Positions 42,129 to 51,541 of a stretch of 64,000 nt of DNA are shown one piece after another (positions within the stretch are counted from its first letter, which is position 1; each line of letters begins with the position of its first letter). The DNA is from CAZBRS01 sp964494475 (GTDB lineage Bacteria > Myxococcota_A > UBA9042 > CAZBRS01): contig CAZBRS010000005.1 of assembly GCA_964494475.1 (NCBI GenBank), positions 1 through 64,000 of the forward strand, written 5' to 3'. A program made the position numbers and the translations under genes. A model generated the notes under the pieces. That model did no database searches and was not told the origin of the DNA. It saw only the letters and a list, made by a program, of their open reading frames with translations.

Positions 42129-43856
42129 ATGAAGTACCGCAACCTGCTCATCCCCACCCTCAAGGACGCCCCGGCCGAGGCCGAGCTCGTCAGCCACAAG
42201 CTGCTGGTGCGCGCCGGCTACGTTCGCAAGCTGTCGGCCGGCATCTACAGCTTCCTGCCGCTCGGCTGGCGCACCCTCGGCAAGGTGCAGGCCATCATCC
42301 GCGACGAGATGAACCGCGCCGGCGGGCAGGAGGTGCTGCTGCCCCTCACGCACCCCGCCGAGATCTGGCAGCAGTCGGGCCGCTGGTACCAGTACGGCGC
42401 CGAGCTCCTGCGCTTCAAGGATCGCAAGGGCGCCGACTTCTGCCTGGCGCCCACGCACGAAGAGGCCATCACCTCGCTGGTGCGCGACAACGTGCGCTCG
42501 TACCGCGAGCTGCCCATGAACCTGTACCAGATCCAGTTCAAGTTCCGCGACGAGCCCAGGCCGCGCGGCGGGCTGCTGCGCTGCCGCGAGTTCATCATGA
42601 AGGACGCCTACAGCTTCGACGCCGATCCCGCGGGCGCGCGCCGCTCGTACCAGGCCATGTACGCGGCCTACACCCGCATGTTCACGCGCATGGGCTTCCG
42701 CTTCCGCGTGGTCCAGGCCGACACGGGCAACATCGGCGGCGACCTCAGCCACGAGTTCCAGGCCCTGGCCGACACGGGCGAAGACAGCCTGCTGGCCTGC
42801 ACGGCCTGCGACTGGGCCGCCAACGTCGAGAAGGCCGAGGTCCCCAAGGCGCCCGCCGGCACGCCCGCGGCTCCTGCCGAAGCCCTGGCCAAGGTGCACA
42901 CTCCCAACGTGCGCACCGTCGACGAGGTCGCAGGCTTCCTGAAGGTCGACCCCACCCGCGTGGTGAAGACGCTGCTCCTGAACGCCGACGGCAAGCCCGT
43001 GGCGGCCATGGTGCGCGGCGACCACGACCTGAACCTCGTGAAGCTGAACAAGCTGGTGGGCGCCAAGGAGCTGGACCTGGCCGACGCGGCCATGGTCGAG
43101 GCCGCCACCCACGCGCCCGTGGGCTTCGCCGGGCCCGTGGGCCTCGGCGCCGTGCCCATCTACGTCGATCCGTGGGTCGCCTGCATGAGCGACTTCGTGA
43201 TCGGCGCGAACGAGGGCGACCACCACTACGTGCACGCCGCGCTCGGGCGCGACTTCCAGGCCACGGCCGTGGCCGACCTGCGCCTGGCCACCACCGCCGA
43301 CCCCTGCCCGGCGTGCGGGGCCGCCGTCAAGGAGTACCGCGGCATCGAGCTCGGGCACATCTTCTACCTGTCGACCAAGTACTCGAAGCCCATGCAGGCG
43401 CACTTCCTCGACGCCGACGGCAAGACGCTGCCCCACGAGATGGGCTGCTACGGCATCGGCGTGTCGCGCATCCTGCCGGCCATCGTCGAGCAGTCGTCCG
43501 ACGAGCGCGGCATCATCTGGCCCATCGCCATCGCGCCCTTCGAAGTGGTGGTGATGGGGCTGCAGTCCGACGTGCCCGAGGTGGTGGCCGCCGCCGAACA
43601 GATCTACGCGGGGCTCACGGCGCGCGGCGTCGACGTGCTGTACGACGATCGTGACGATCGCGCGGGCGTGAAGTTCGCCGACGCCGACCTGATCGGCGTG
43701 CCGTTCCAGGTGGTGGTCGGCAAGAAGGGCCTGGCCGAGGGCAAGGTCGAGCTGAAGCGCCGCGCCACCGGCGAGAAGGAGCTCGTGCTGCTCGGCGAGG
43801 CGGTCGACCTCGTGGCGACGCGCGTGCAGGAGGAGCATGCCCGATTCCGGCCTTGA
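42129..43856 (+). CDS. proS: Prolyl-tRNA synthetase
   Basis: 575 aa, bacterial-type with the INS editing domain. It shows the class II motifs: motif 1 region around GVPLTHPAE-like LLPLTHPAEIW, motif 2 FKFRDEPRPRGGLLRCREF and motif 3 GCYGIGVSRILPAIVEQ. The editing domain spans about residues 225-400 (VRTVDEVAGFLKVDPTRVVKTLL). The anticodon-binding domain follows (FEVVVMGLQSD, GVDVLYDDRDDRAGVKFADADL). AGGAG precedes the ATG. It overlaps the DUF1285 gene by 20 bp. Confidence 0.96.
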   Translation: MKYRNLLIPTLKDAPAEAELVSHKLLVRAGYVRKLSAGIYSFLPLGWRTLGKVQAIIRDEMNRAGGQEVLLPLTHPAEIWQQSGRWYQYGAELLRFKDRKGADFCLAPTHEEAITSLVRDNVRSYRELPMNLYQIQFKFRDEPRPRGGLLRCREFIMKDAYSFDADPAGARRSYQAMYAAYTRMFTRMGFRFRVVQADTGNIGGDLSHEFQALADTGEDSLLACTACDWAANVEKAEVPKAPAGTPAAPAEALAKVHTPNVRTVDEVAGFLKVDPTRVVKTLLLNADGKPVAAMVRGDHDLNLVKLNKLVGAKELDLADAAMVEAATHAPVGFAGPVGLGAVPIYVDPWVACMSDFVIGANEGDHHYVHAALGRDFQATAVADLRLATTADPCPACGAAVKEYRGIELGHIFYLSTKYSKPMQAHFLDADGKTLPHEMGCYGIGVSRILPAIVEQSSDERGIIWPIAIAPFEVVVMGLQSDVPEVVAAAEQIYAGLTARGVDVLYDDRDDRAGVKFADADLIGVPFQVVVGKKGLAEGKVELKRRATGEKELVLLGEAVDLVATRVQEEHARFRP

Positions 43857-44343
43857 AAAGGGCCCGCCGCCGGTCCTGCTGACCCTCGATCGCGAGGGGC
43901 GCTGGTTCCACGAAGGCCTGCCCGTCCTGCACCCGGGGCTCGTGAGCGTCCTCAACCGGCACCTGGTGGTCGACGACGACGGCTCGGTCGAGGTGCGCGT
44001 GCCCAACCACGGCTTCGTCGAGCGCGCCCTCGTCACGGTCGAGGAGTTGCCGTACTACGTGACGTCGGTCTCCCCGGGCGCGCCGCTGACCGTGCGCTTG
44101 AACGACGAGACCGAGGAGCACGTGTCGCTCTCCGATGTGTGGCTAGTGGGCGACGACCGGCTGTATTGCCGCGTGAAGGGCGGGCGCCATGCGGCCCGCT
44201 TCCGGCGCGATCCGTACCTCGCGCTCGCGGCCTGCATCGAAGATGACGGCCGCGGAGGCTGGCTGCTCGCGTCCGGGGGAGCCCGTGAGCCCCTGCGCGT
44301 CGAGGCCGCGCCCCCTGCCTGGCCTCCCCGATCCGCGCCATGA
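43837..44343 (+). CDS. DUF1285 family protein
   Basis: 168 aa. It reads GRWFHEGLPVLHPGLVSVLNRHLVVDDDGSVEV, then VTVEELPYYV and LYCRVKGGRHAARFRRDPYLALA, the run of motifs found in DUF1285. The family is cytoplasmic and of unknown function. It overlaps proS by 20 bp and its stop overlaps the ATG of the radical-SAM-like gene (ATGA), so it is coupled to both. Confidence 0.78.
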   Translation: MPDSGLEKGPPPVLLTLDREGRWFHEGLPVLHPGLVSVLNRHLVVDDDGSVEVRVPNHGFVERALVTVEELPYYVTSVSPGAPLTVRLNDETEEHVSLSDVWLVGDDRLYCRVKGGRHAARFRRDPYLALAACIEDDGRGGWLLASGGAREPLRVEAAPPAWPPRSAP

Positions 44344-47099
44344 GTTCGCCCCCTCCGCGCGCCCTGCTGGTCGAGATCGTCAACGCCGACCAGTTCCCGG
44401 GCCAGATCCGGCGCGATCTGCCGTTCCTGGCCGGAGCGCTGCGGGCGCGGGGCCTGCCGCTCCGCTGGGTGCGCTTCGGGATGCAGACGGCCAACCAGCT
44501 CCTCCACGATCGCGACGAGATCACGCTGTCGAACGACGAGCTGACGTTCCTGGTCGCGGTGCTGCGCGAGCACCGACCCACGCGCGTGCTGCTCACCCAC
44601 CCGCTGGCCCCGGAGCAGCAGGCGCTCCTCAGGGCGGCGTGCGAGGCGCCCCCGACGTTCGAGATCATCGCCGAGGGCGGGCACGACGAGCTCGCGTACC
44701 ACGTCGAGGAGGCCCTCGAAGACGAGGCCTGGCAGCCCATGTACTGCTGGGAGCCCGGCAACGCCGGAGCCCTGGTGCGCGACAAGGACAACGTGGCGCT
44801 GCTGCTCGGCGAGCGCTGCGGCTACTCGGGGCCGCTGGAGCGAAACCCGTGCTACGCCTCGCTGGATGCCGACCTCCGCGCCGGGTGGAGCACCTGCACC
44901 TTCTGCGGACGCCCCCAGGAGATCGCCAGCGGCACTCCCCTCGCCTGGCTGCGGCGCCAGGTTCTGGCCCTCGCCCGGGATCGCGGCCCCGATCGGCCCC
45001 CGCACTCGGTGCTGCTCGAGCACGTCGAGGGCGCCCGGCCCCTGACCACGACCCTGGCGGCGCTGGCCGAGGCGGGCCTGGCGCGCTCGACCGCCCTCTT
45101 CTTCGGGGTGCGCACCGATCGGCTGGGGCGGCTCGAGCCGGCGCTTCGCGAGGCCCTCGAGGCGTCGCGGACCACGGGCCAGCGCCTCGGCACCTACGCC
45201 ACGGGCCTCGAGAGCTTCGTGGCCGACGAATTGCTGCGGTACAACAAGGGCACCACCCCCCTCGACGGCCTCCGGGCGGTGAACCTGCTCTCCGAGCTGC
45301 GACACGACTTCCCCGACACGTTCTGGGCCACCGGGCTCACGATGATCCTGTTCACGCCCTGGACCACCTTCGCCGATCTCGACCTCAACCTGCGGCTGAT
45401 CGCGCGCCTGGGCCAGGCCGACCTCATCGGCAACCTGTTCGGCGCGCGGCTGCGCCTGCACCCGCCCCTGGCCATCACGGCGCTGGCCCGCGCCGAGGGC
45501 CTGCTCGAGGCCGACGAGCCGGATCCCGCCCTGCGCCTGAACCGCCGCAAGCTGTTCGGCGAAGAGCTGGCGTGGCGCTTCGCCCTGCCCGCCCTGCGGC
45601 CCCTCTGCCGCCTGTACGTGCGCTTCGGCGAGGAGCACGAAGCGGTCGACGACGATCTCGCCCGGCAGGTGCAGGCGACGTTGCGCGCGACCCTGGGCGC
45701 CCCAGCGGCCGACTGGGACGCGCGCAAGCTCGACGTGCTGATCGCGCTGGCCGACGAGGCCGCCGTCGCCGATGACCCCCTGCCCGAGTTCGATCTGCTG
45801 GCCGCTGGGGCGCGGCGGGCCGCGGAGCGCCAACAGCGCGGCCCGGCCGCTCCCCGCGAGCGCTTCCGGGTGGGCCTCGACGACCTCGAGCTCCCGGCCC
45901 TCCTCGAACGCCTGGCGCCGTTGCTCCGAGCGGGCGACCCTCCCCTGGTGCGGCTCCGCCGCGTGGCCCCGCAGGCCTGGGGCGCCGAGGAGCGCGCGGC
46001 CGCCCTGCGGCTGGGGCTGGTCGTGGCCACCTCGCCGGAGCCGACCGACGGCGAAGGACTCCAGCTGTTCCTGGCGCTCGACCCGGCAACGCTCCGGCGC
46101 GCCGTCCTCCTCGCCCGGGCGGCCGACGACCCGTCGGCCCCACCGCTCCGGCGGCGGGCGGCCCGCGTCGAGTTGCTCACCCGGTTGGGCTGGCCCCCCT
46201 GCTGCGCGGGGCGTTGGGCCGACGAGCCCTGGGCCGAACCCGGCCTCGCGGGCTGGGGCGCCCTGACGCGCCGCGCCGAGGCCGCAGGCCCCGTGACCCC
46301 CGAGCTCGACCCGACCCTGGTGCCCGACCTCGGCGTCGTGGCCTGCGGCGAGGCCTGCGAGGCTGCGGCGACCACGCTCGGTCGCCGCCTCGGCCGCCTG
46401 GGCCTCGATCCCTCTGCCTTCGTCGACACCGTCGCCCTGCCACGGCTCGAAGCAGACCCCGACCTCGCACCCGTGCGCGTGCGGGTCGTCGATCGCGCCC
46501 CGGCGCACCTCGTCTACGACCCCTCGTCGGTGATCGGCGCGGGCCGCTGGGCCGCCCTGCTGCGCCAGGGGAGCTCGCTGCGGCTGCGCCCCGGCCAGGT
46601 GCAGGTGATGAACGCCGAGCGCCTGGTGGGCTGGCGCACGGCCTCGCACGGCGTCTGGGCCGCGGCTGGCTTCGAGCACGCCGACGAGTGGCGCGAGCTC
46701 GCGCGCGGGGTGGCCCGGGCCGTCCTGCGGCAGCGCGAGGCGCAGACCGCGCGAGCGTCGGCAGCGCACGCCGAGCAGGCCGCGATCCCCGAGGGCCTGC
46801 GCGTCGTGTTCCAACCTCGCCGCGGAGGAGCGCCGACCAGCTTCGTGGTGGCGCGTTCGAAGGCCGGCGAGCCCGCCTACCGCCGCGTGGGCGACCTGGC
46901 CATCTCGCACGAAGAGGGCACGTCGAGCGAGGTCCTGGCGAAGCTGATCACGCTGGTCGAGGCCGCGGCCTCGCGCACGCCCCCACCGCTGGCCGACCCG
47001 GCCGCCTGGCAGGCCCGGCTCGAGCTGCTGCTCGAGACCACGCGCCAGCAGCGGTTGGTCACGGTGACGGTCTCTCCGCGACGTCCGAACGAGCAGTGA
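44340..47099 (+). CDS. Radical-SAM-like protein with PPCC motif
   Basis: 919 aa. The N-terminal 150 residues are a Rossmann-like strand-helix domain, as seen before radical SAM domains in B12-binding proteins. Cys171, Cys186 and Cys189 form C-x14-C-x2-C (CTFCGRP), a widely spaced variant of CxxxCxxC. Later strands (LLEHVEG, LFFGVRTDR, GTYATGLESF, TGLTMILFTPW) fit a TIM-barrel. The second half is unlike this and contains LGWPPCCAGRW (Cys621-622), the DUF483-type motif found also in the gene at 27810. It is the last gene of the operon and has an ATGA overlap. The reaction is unknown, but a modification enzyme acting on protein or RNA is plausible. Confidence 0.75.
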   Translation: MSSPPPRALLVEIVNADQFPGQIRRDLPFLAGALRARGLPLRWVRFGMQTANQLLHDRDEITLSNDELTFLVAVLREHRPTRVLLTHPLAPEQQALLRAACEAPPTFEIIAEGGHDELAYHVEEALEDEAWQPMYCWEPGNAGALVRDKDNVALLLGERCGYSGPLERNPCYASLDADLRAGWSTCTFCGRPQEIASGTPLAWLRRQVLALARDRGPDRPPHSVLLEHVEGARPLTTTLAALAEAGLARSTALFFGVRTDRLGRLEPALREALEASRTTGQRLGTYATGLESFVADELLRYNKGTTPLDGLRAVNLLSELRHDFPDTFWATGLTMILFTPWTTFADLDLNLRLIARLGQADLIGNLFGARLRLHPPLAITALARAEGLLEADEPDPALRLNRRKLFGEELAWRFALPALRPLCRLYVRFGEEHEAVDDDLARQVQATLRATLGAPAADWDARKLDVLIALADEAAVADDPLPEFDLLAAGARRAAERQQRGPAAPRERFRVGLDDLELPALLERLAPLLRAGDPPLVRLRRVAPQAWGAEERAAALRLGLVVATSPEPTDGEGLQLFLALDPATLRRAVLLARAADDPSAPPLRRRAARVELLTRLGWPPCCAGRWADEPWAEPGLAGWGALTRRAEAAGPVTPELDPTLVPDLGVVACGEACEAAATTLGRRLGRLGLDPSAFVDTVALPRLEADPDLAPVRVRVVDRAPAHLVYDPSSVIGAGRWAALLRQGSSLRLRPGQVQVMNAERLVGWRTASHGVWAAAGFEHADEWRELARGVARAVLRQREAQTARASAAHAEQAAIPEGLRVVFQPRRGGAPTSFVVARSKAGEPAYRRVGDLAISHEEGTSSEVLAKLITLVEAAASRTPPPLADPAAWQARLELLLETTRQQRLVTVTVSPRRPNEQ

Positions 47100-47127
47100 C
47101 GAACCCGAGCGACGACCCGCGCCGGGC

Positions 47128-48579
47128 TCATGCTGCGGCGTTCTCGATCGTCGCGGCCGGCCCGGCAGGCTGTGGCGGCACGCTGAGGCTGCCCAGGACC
47201 ATGCCCGCGATGCTGGCCAGGAAGCCCGCGATCTTGGCGGCGTAGTCGAGCTCGAGGCCCCAGTTGAACAGGGCCCACACGGCCAGGCCCGAGACCATGG
47301 CCGCGAAGGCGCCGCGCGTGTTGGCGCGCTTCCAGTAGATGCCGGCGGTCAGGGGCACGAGCAGCGCCACCAGCGTCGAGGTGTACGACTCGGCCACGAG
47401 CTCCCAGATCATGGGCAGGCCCGCCGTGGCCGCGTCGGCCGCCGTGGGATCCTGGGGCAGCGAGAACAGGATGGCCACCGTCGAGATGAACAGCACGCAG
47501 CCGCGCGTGAGCCACAGGAACTTCTTGTCCGTGAGCTTCGGCAGCAGGGGGCGGATCAGGTTCTCGGACAGGATGACCGACGGCGCCAGGATGGCCGCCG
47601 AGGCCGTGGAGAGGATGGCCGAGAGCAGCGCGCCCCAGAAGAAGATCTGCACCCACTCGTTGGTGTAGAGGCGAATCAGGGTGGGCAGGATCAGCTGGTG
47701 GTCGGGCAGCTCGAGCAGCTCGGGGTGCAGGGTCTTGACGGCCATGGCGATGAAGAGCGGCATGAAGGCCACCGTCAGGTACATGCCCGAGCCCACGTAG
47801 CACGCGCGCACGGCGGTCTTCTCGTCCTTGGCCGAGCACACGCGCTGGAACAGGTCCTGCTGCGGGATCGAGCCGAGGCCGATGGCCATCCAGGCCGTCA
47901 GGTACTCGAGGATGGGCACCAGCTCGGCCTTGGGCCACAGCTTGTAGAAGTCGGGGTCGCGCCCCCCGAGCACCTCGCCCACGCCGCCCGCCTGGTCGGC
48001 CAGCACCACGAACACCACGATCAGCGCCACGATGATCATGATGGTCTGCATGAAGTCGTTGATCGAGACCGCCCACCACCCGCCGAAGAAGGTGTAGAGG
48101 ATCAGTACCGACGACGACACCAGCAGGGCGGTCATGAACGACAGGCCCGTGATGACGTGGAAGACCAGTCCGAGGGCCACGATCTGCGCCGCCACCCAGC
48201 CGAAGTAGCTGATGACGATGAAGACCGACGAGATGATCTCGGCCTTGCGGTCGTAGCGCGCGCGGAAGAAGTCGCCGAACGTGAGGAAGCCCGAGCGGTA
48301 GAGCGGCTTCGCGAAGAACACGCCGAGCAGCAGCAGGCAGAGCGCGGCCCCGAAGGGGTCCTCGATGGTGCCGAGCAGCCCCTCTTCGTTGATGCGGCTC
48401 GACGCCCCCAGCATGGTCTCGGCGCCGAACCAGGTGGCGAAGAGCGCCGTGGCCGACATGTAGAGCGGAAGCCGCCGGCCCGCGAGGATGTAGTCGTTCG
48501 AGTTCTTCACGAGCCGCGAGGCGAGAAGCCCGATGGTGACCGTGACCACCATGTAGACGATGACGAACGCGAGGACCAT
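47128..48579 (-). CDS. Sodium:solute symporter family protein
   Basis: 483 aa, about 13 hydrophobic segments. It has the SSF signature region GGWWAVSINDFMQTIMII and the N-terminal ATWFGAETMLGASSRINEEG block, both as in the Na+/proline and Na+/pantothenate type symporters. The C-terminal IYWKRANTRGAFAAMVSG loop is also family-typical. The substrate cannot be told from sequence. It stands alone on the minus strand, converging with the radical-SAM-like gene. It lies 74 bp downstream of pyruvate phosphate dikinase, so it may be cotranscribed with it. Confidence 0.9.
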   Translation of the reverse strand: MVLAFVIVYMVVTVTIGLLASRLVKNSNDYILAGRRLPLYMSATALFATWFGAETMLGASSRINEEGLLGTIEDPFGAALCLLLLGVFFAKPLYRSGFLTFGDFFRARYDRKAEIISSVFIVISYFGWVAAQIVALGLVFHVITGLSFMTALLVSSSVLILYTFFGGWWAVSINDFMQTIMIIVALIVVFVVLADQAGGVGEVLGGRDPDFYKLWPKAELVPILEYLTAWMAIGLGSIPQQDLFQRVCSAKDEKTAVRACYVGSGMYLTVAFMPLFIAMAVKTLHPELLELPDHQLILPTLIRLYTNEWVQIFFWGALLSAILSTASAAILAPSVILSENLIRPLLPKLTDKKFLWLTRGCVLFISTVAILFSLPQDPTAADAATAGLPMIWELVAESYTSTLVALLVPLTAGIYWKRANTRGAFAAMVSGLAVWALFNWGLELDYAAKIAGFLASIAGMVLGSLSVPPQPAGPAATIENAAA

Positions 48580-48653
48580 GGGCTCCTCCCCAGGATGATC
48601 GCGTCAGGACCGGCGGGCCGTGCGAGCCCCTACGGGCGCAGCAAGCAGCGCCC

Positions 48654-51371
48654 CTACTTCAACGCCGCCTGGGCGGCCGCCAGGCGCGCGATCGGCACGC
48701 GGAACGGGCTGCACGACACGTAGTTCATGCCCACCTTGTGGCAGAAGGCCACCGACGAGGGCTCGCCGCCGTGCTCGCCGCAGATGCCGATCTTGAGGGC
48801 CGGCTTGGTCTTGCGCCCCCGCTCGACCGCGATCTGCACCAACTGGCCCACGCCCTCCTGGTCGAGGATCTGGAAGGGGTCGGCCGGCATGAGCTTCTTG
48901 GCCAGGTAGTCGGGCACGAAGCCGCCGATGTCGTCACGGCTGAAGCCGAAGGTCATCTGGGTCAGGTCGTTGGTGCCGAAGCTGAAGAACTGCGCCGTCT
49001 CGGCGATCTTGTCGGCCGTGAGCGCCGCCCGGGGCACCTCGATCATGGTGCCGTACAGGAAGTCGATCGCGGCCACGCCGTACTTGGCCTTGACCTCGGC
49101 CTCGATCTTGTCGACCAGCACCTTCTGGTGGTCGAGCTCCTTCTTCATGCCCACGACCGGCACCATGATCTCGGGCAGGGCCTTCTTGCCCTCCTTCACG
49201 AGCTCGACGGCCGACTCGAGGATGGCCCGGATCTGCATCTCGGAGACCTCGGGGAACGTAATCCCCAGGCGCACGCCGCGGTGCCCCATCATGGGGTTCG
49301 ACTCGTGCAGCGCGTCGGCGCGCTCGTTCAGCTGCAGGGCGGTGATGCCCAGGGACTCGGCCAGGCGGGCGCGCTCGTCGGCCTTGGTGGGCACGAACTC
49401 GTGCAGCGGCGGGTCGAGCAGGCGGATGGTGACGGGCAGGCCGTCCATGACCGCCAGGGTGTCCTTGATGTCCTTCTTGACGAAGGGGTACAGCTCGGCC
49501 AGCACCGCGCGACGCTCGGCCTCGGTCTTCGAGACGATCATCTTGCGCAGCAGGAACAGGGCCTGCTCGGTGCCCTTGCCGTAGAACATGTGCTCGGTGC
49601 GGAACAGGCCGATGCCCTCGGCGCCGAAGACACGCGCGCGGGTGGCGTCGTCGGGGGTGTCGGCGTTGGCGCGCACCCCGAGCTTGCGGTACTTGTCGAC
49701 GATGGCCATGAAGGCCTGGAAGCGCGGGTTCTCGGTGGAGTCCATGGTGGCCACGGCGCCGGCGTAGACCAGGCCGCGCGTGCCGTTCAGCGACAGCAGG
49801 TCTCCCTCGTGGAACGTCTTGCCGCCCACGGACAGCGTCTTGGCGTGCACGTCGATCTCGAGCTCGGCGCAGCCCACGATGCAGCACTTGCCCCAGCCGC
49901 GGGCCACCAGCGCCGCGTGGCTGGTCATGCCGCCGCGCGCCGTGAGGATGCCCGTGGCCGCGCGCATGCCCTCGACGTCCTCGGGGTTGGTCTCCTCGCG
50001 CACCAGGATGACCTTGGCCTTCGGATCGGCCTTGACCGCCGCCACCGCCGCCTCGGCCGTGAACGCGATCTTGCCGACGGCGCCGCCGGGTCCCGCGGGC
50101 AGGCCCTTCTTCGAGAGCAGCGTGGCGGTCTTCTCGGCCAGGGGGTTCAGGATGGGGTGCAGCATCTCGTCGAGCTGCTCCGGCGCCACGCGCAGCACGG
50201 CCGTCTTCTCGTCGATGAGCCCCTCGGACAGCATGTCCATGGCCATGTTGAGGGCGGCGGTGCCGGTGCGCTTGCCCGAGCGGCACTGCAGCATCCAGAG
50301 CTTGCCCTCCTGGATGGTGAACTCGATGTCCTGCATGTCGTGGAAGTGGCCCTCGAGCTTGTCGCGGATGGCGTCGAGCTGCTGGTAGAGGCCCGCCATG
50401 CCGGTCTCGAGCGAGTTCAGGTGCTTGTTCTGCTCGTTCTTGGTGGCCTCGTTCAGCGGGCTCGGGGTGCGGATGCCCGCGACCACGTCTTCGCCCTGGG
50501 CGTTGACCAGCCACTCGCCGTAGAACTTGTTCTCGCCCGTGGCGGGGTTCCGCGTGAACGCCACGCCCGTGGCCGAGCTGTCGCCCATGTTGCCGAAGAC
50601 CATGGCCTGCACGTTGACGGCCGTGCCCCACTCGTCCGGGATGCCCTCGATGCGGCGGTAGGCCACGGCGCGCCGGCCGTTCCACGACGCGAACACGGCG
50701 CCGATGCCGCCCCAGAGCTGCTCCCAGGCGTCGTCGGGGAAGGGCTTGCCGATCACGGCGAGCACGCGATCCTTGAAGCTCGCGACCAGGGTCCGGAGAT
50801 CGGCTTCGCTGAGGTCGGCGTCGCTCTTGTAGCCCTTGGAGGTCTTCACGTCGTGCAGCATGCGGTCGAGCTGCACGCGGATGCCCTTGCCCTCTTCGGG
50901 CTCGAGCCCGGCGGCCTTCTCCATGACCACGTCGGAGTACATCATGATGAGGCGGCGGTAGGCGTCGTACACGAAGCGCGGGTTGCCGGTCTTCTTGATG
51001 AGGCCCGGGATGGTCGCCGAGCAGAGGCCGACGTTCAGCACGGTCTCCATCATGCCCGGCATCGAGCTGCGCGCGCCCGAGCGCACCGACATGAGCAGCG
51101 GGTTCGCCGCGTCGCCGTAGAGCGCGCCGATCTCGGCCTCGACCTTCTTGACGGCGGCCTTGACCTCGGCCTCGAGGCTGGCCGGGTACGTGCGGCCGTG
51201 GTCGTAGTAGTACGTGCACACGTCGGTCGACAGCGTGAAGCCCGAGGGCACGGGAATGCCGATCACGGCCATCTCGGCCAGGTTCGCGCCCTTGCCGCCG
51301 AGCAGGTTCTTCTGCGTGCTGTTGCCGTCGGTGCCGGTTTTTCCGAAGAAATAAACAAACTTGTCGCTCAT
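48654..51371 (-). CDS. ppdK: Pyruvate, phosphate dikinase
   Basis: 905 aa. It interconverts pyruvate, ATP and phosphate with PEP, AMP and PPi. It has an ATP-grasp-type N-terminal domain (LLGGKGANLAEM, RSGARSSMPGMM), the phosphohistidine domain GGMTSHAALVARGWGK and the PEP/pyruvate TIM barrel (GVRANADTPDDA, FRTEHMFYG, CGEHGGEPSS with the catalytic Cys). The start is the ATG at 51371, with GAGAGGAC upstream. The gene suggests glycolytic-gluconeogenic use of PPi. The following minus-strand gene is the symporter. Confidence 0.96.
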   Translation of the reverse strand: MSDKFVYFFGKTGTDGNSTQKNLLGGKGANLAEMAVIGIPVPSGFTLSTDVCTYYYDHGRTYPASLEAEVKAAVKKVEAEIGALYGDAANPLLMSVRSGARSSMPGMMETVLNVGLCSATIPGLIKKTGNPRFVYDAYRRLIMMYSDVVMEKAAGLEPEEGKGIRVQLDRMLHDVKTSKGYKSDADLSEADLRTLVASFKDRVLAVIGKPFPDDAWEQLWGGIGAVFASWNGRRAVAYRRIEGIPDEWGTAVNVQAMVFGNMGDSSATGVAFTRNPATGENKFYGEWLVNAQGEDVVAGIRTPSPLNEATKNEQNKHLNSLETGMAGLYQQLDAIRDKLEGHFHDMQDIEFTIQEGKLWMLQCRSGKRTGTAALNMAMDMLSEGLIDEKTAVLRVAPEQLDEMLHPILNPLAEKTATLLSKKGLPAGPGGAVGKIAFTAEAAVAAVKADPKAKVILVREETNPEDVEGMRAATGILTARGGMTSHAALVARGWGKCCIVGCAELEIDVHAKTLSVGGKTFHEGDLLSLNGTRGLVYAGAVATMDSTENPRFQAFMAIVDKYRKLGVRANADTPDDATRARVFGAEGIGLFRTEHMFYGKGTEQALFLLRKMIVSKTEAERRAVLAELYPFVKKDIKDTLAVMDGLPVTIRLLDPPLHEFVPTKADERARLAESLGITALQLNERADALHESNPMMGHRGVRLGITFPEVSEMQIRAILESAVELVKEGKKALPEIMVPVVGMKKELDHQKVLVDKIEAEVKAKYGVAAIDFLYGTMIEVPRAALTADKIAETAQFFSFGTNDLTQMTFGFSRDDIGGFVPDYLAKKLMPADPFQILDQEGVGQLVQIAVERGRKTKPALKIGICGEHGGEPSSVAFCHKVGMNYVSCSPFRVPIARLAAAQAALK

Positions 51372-51541
51372 GGGGTCCTCTCCCAACGCCGGGGTAGAAT
51401 GCGCTTACGTTATGGATCCCGCCGCGGGATTCAAGCGAAAAGGCTCGTCGACGCTTGTCCACGAGAACGCGACCCGCTACGATTTCGACCGATGAGTCGA
51501 ACCCCACCCCGGAGTCAGAACCGTTGCGACAGGAGGAGTGC

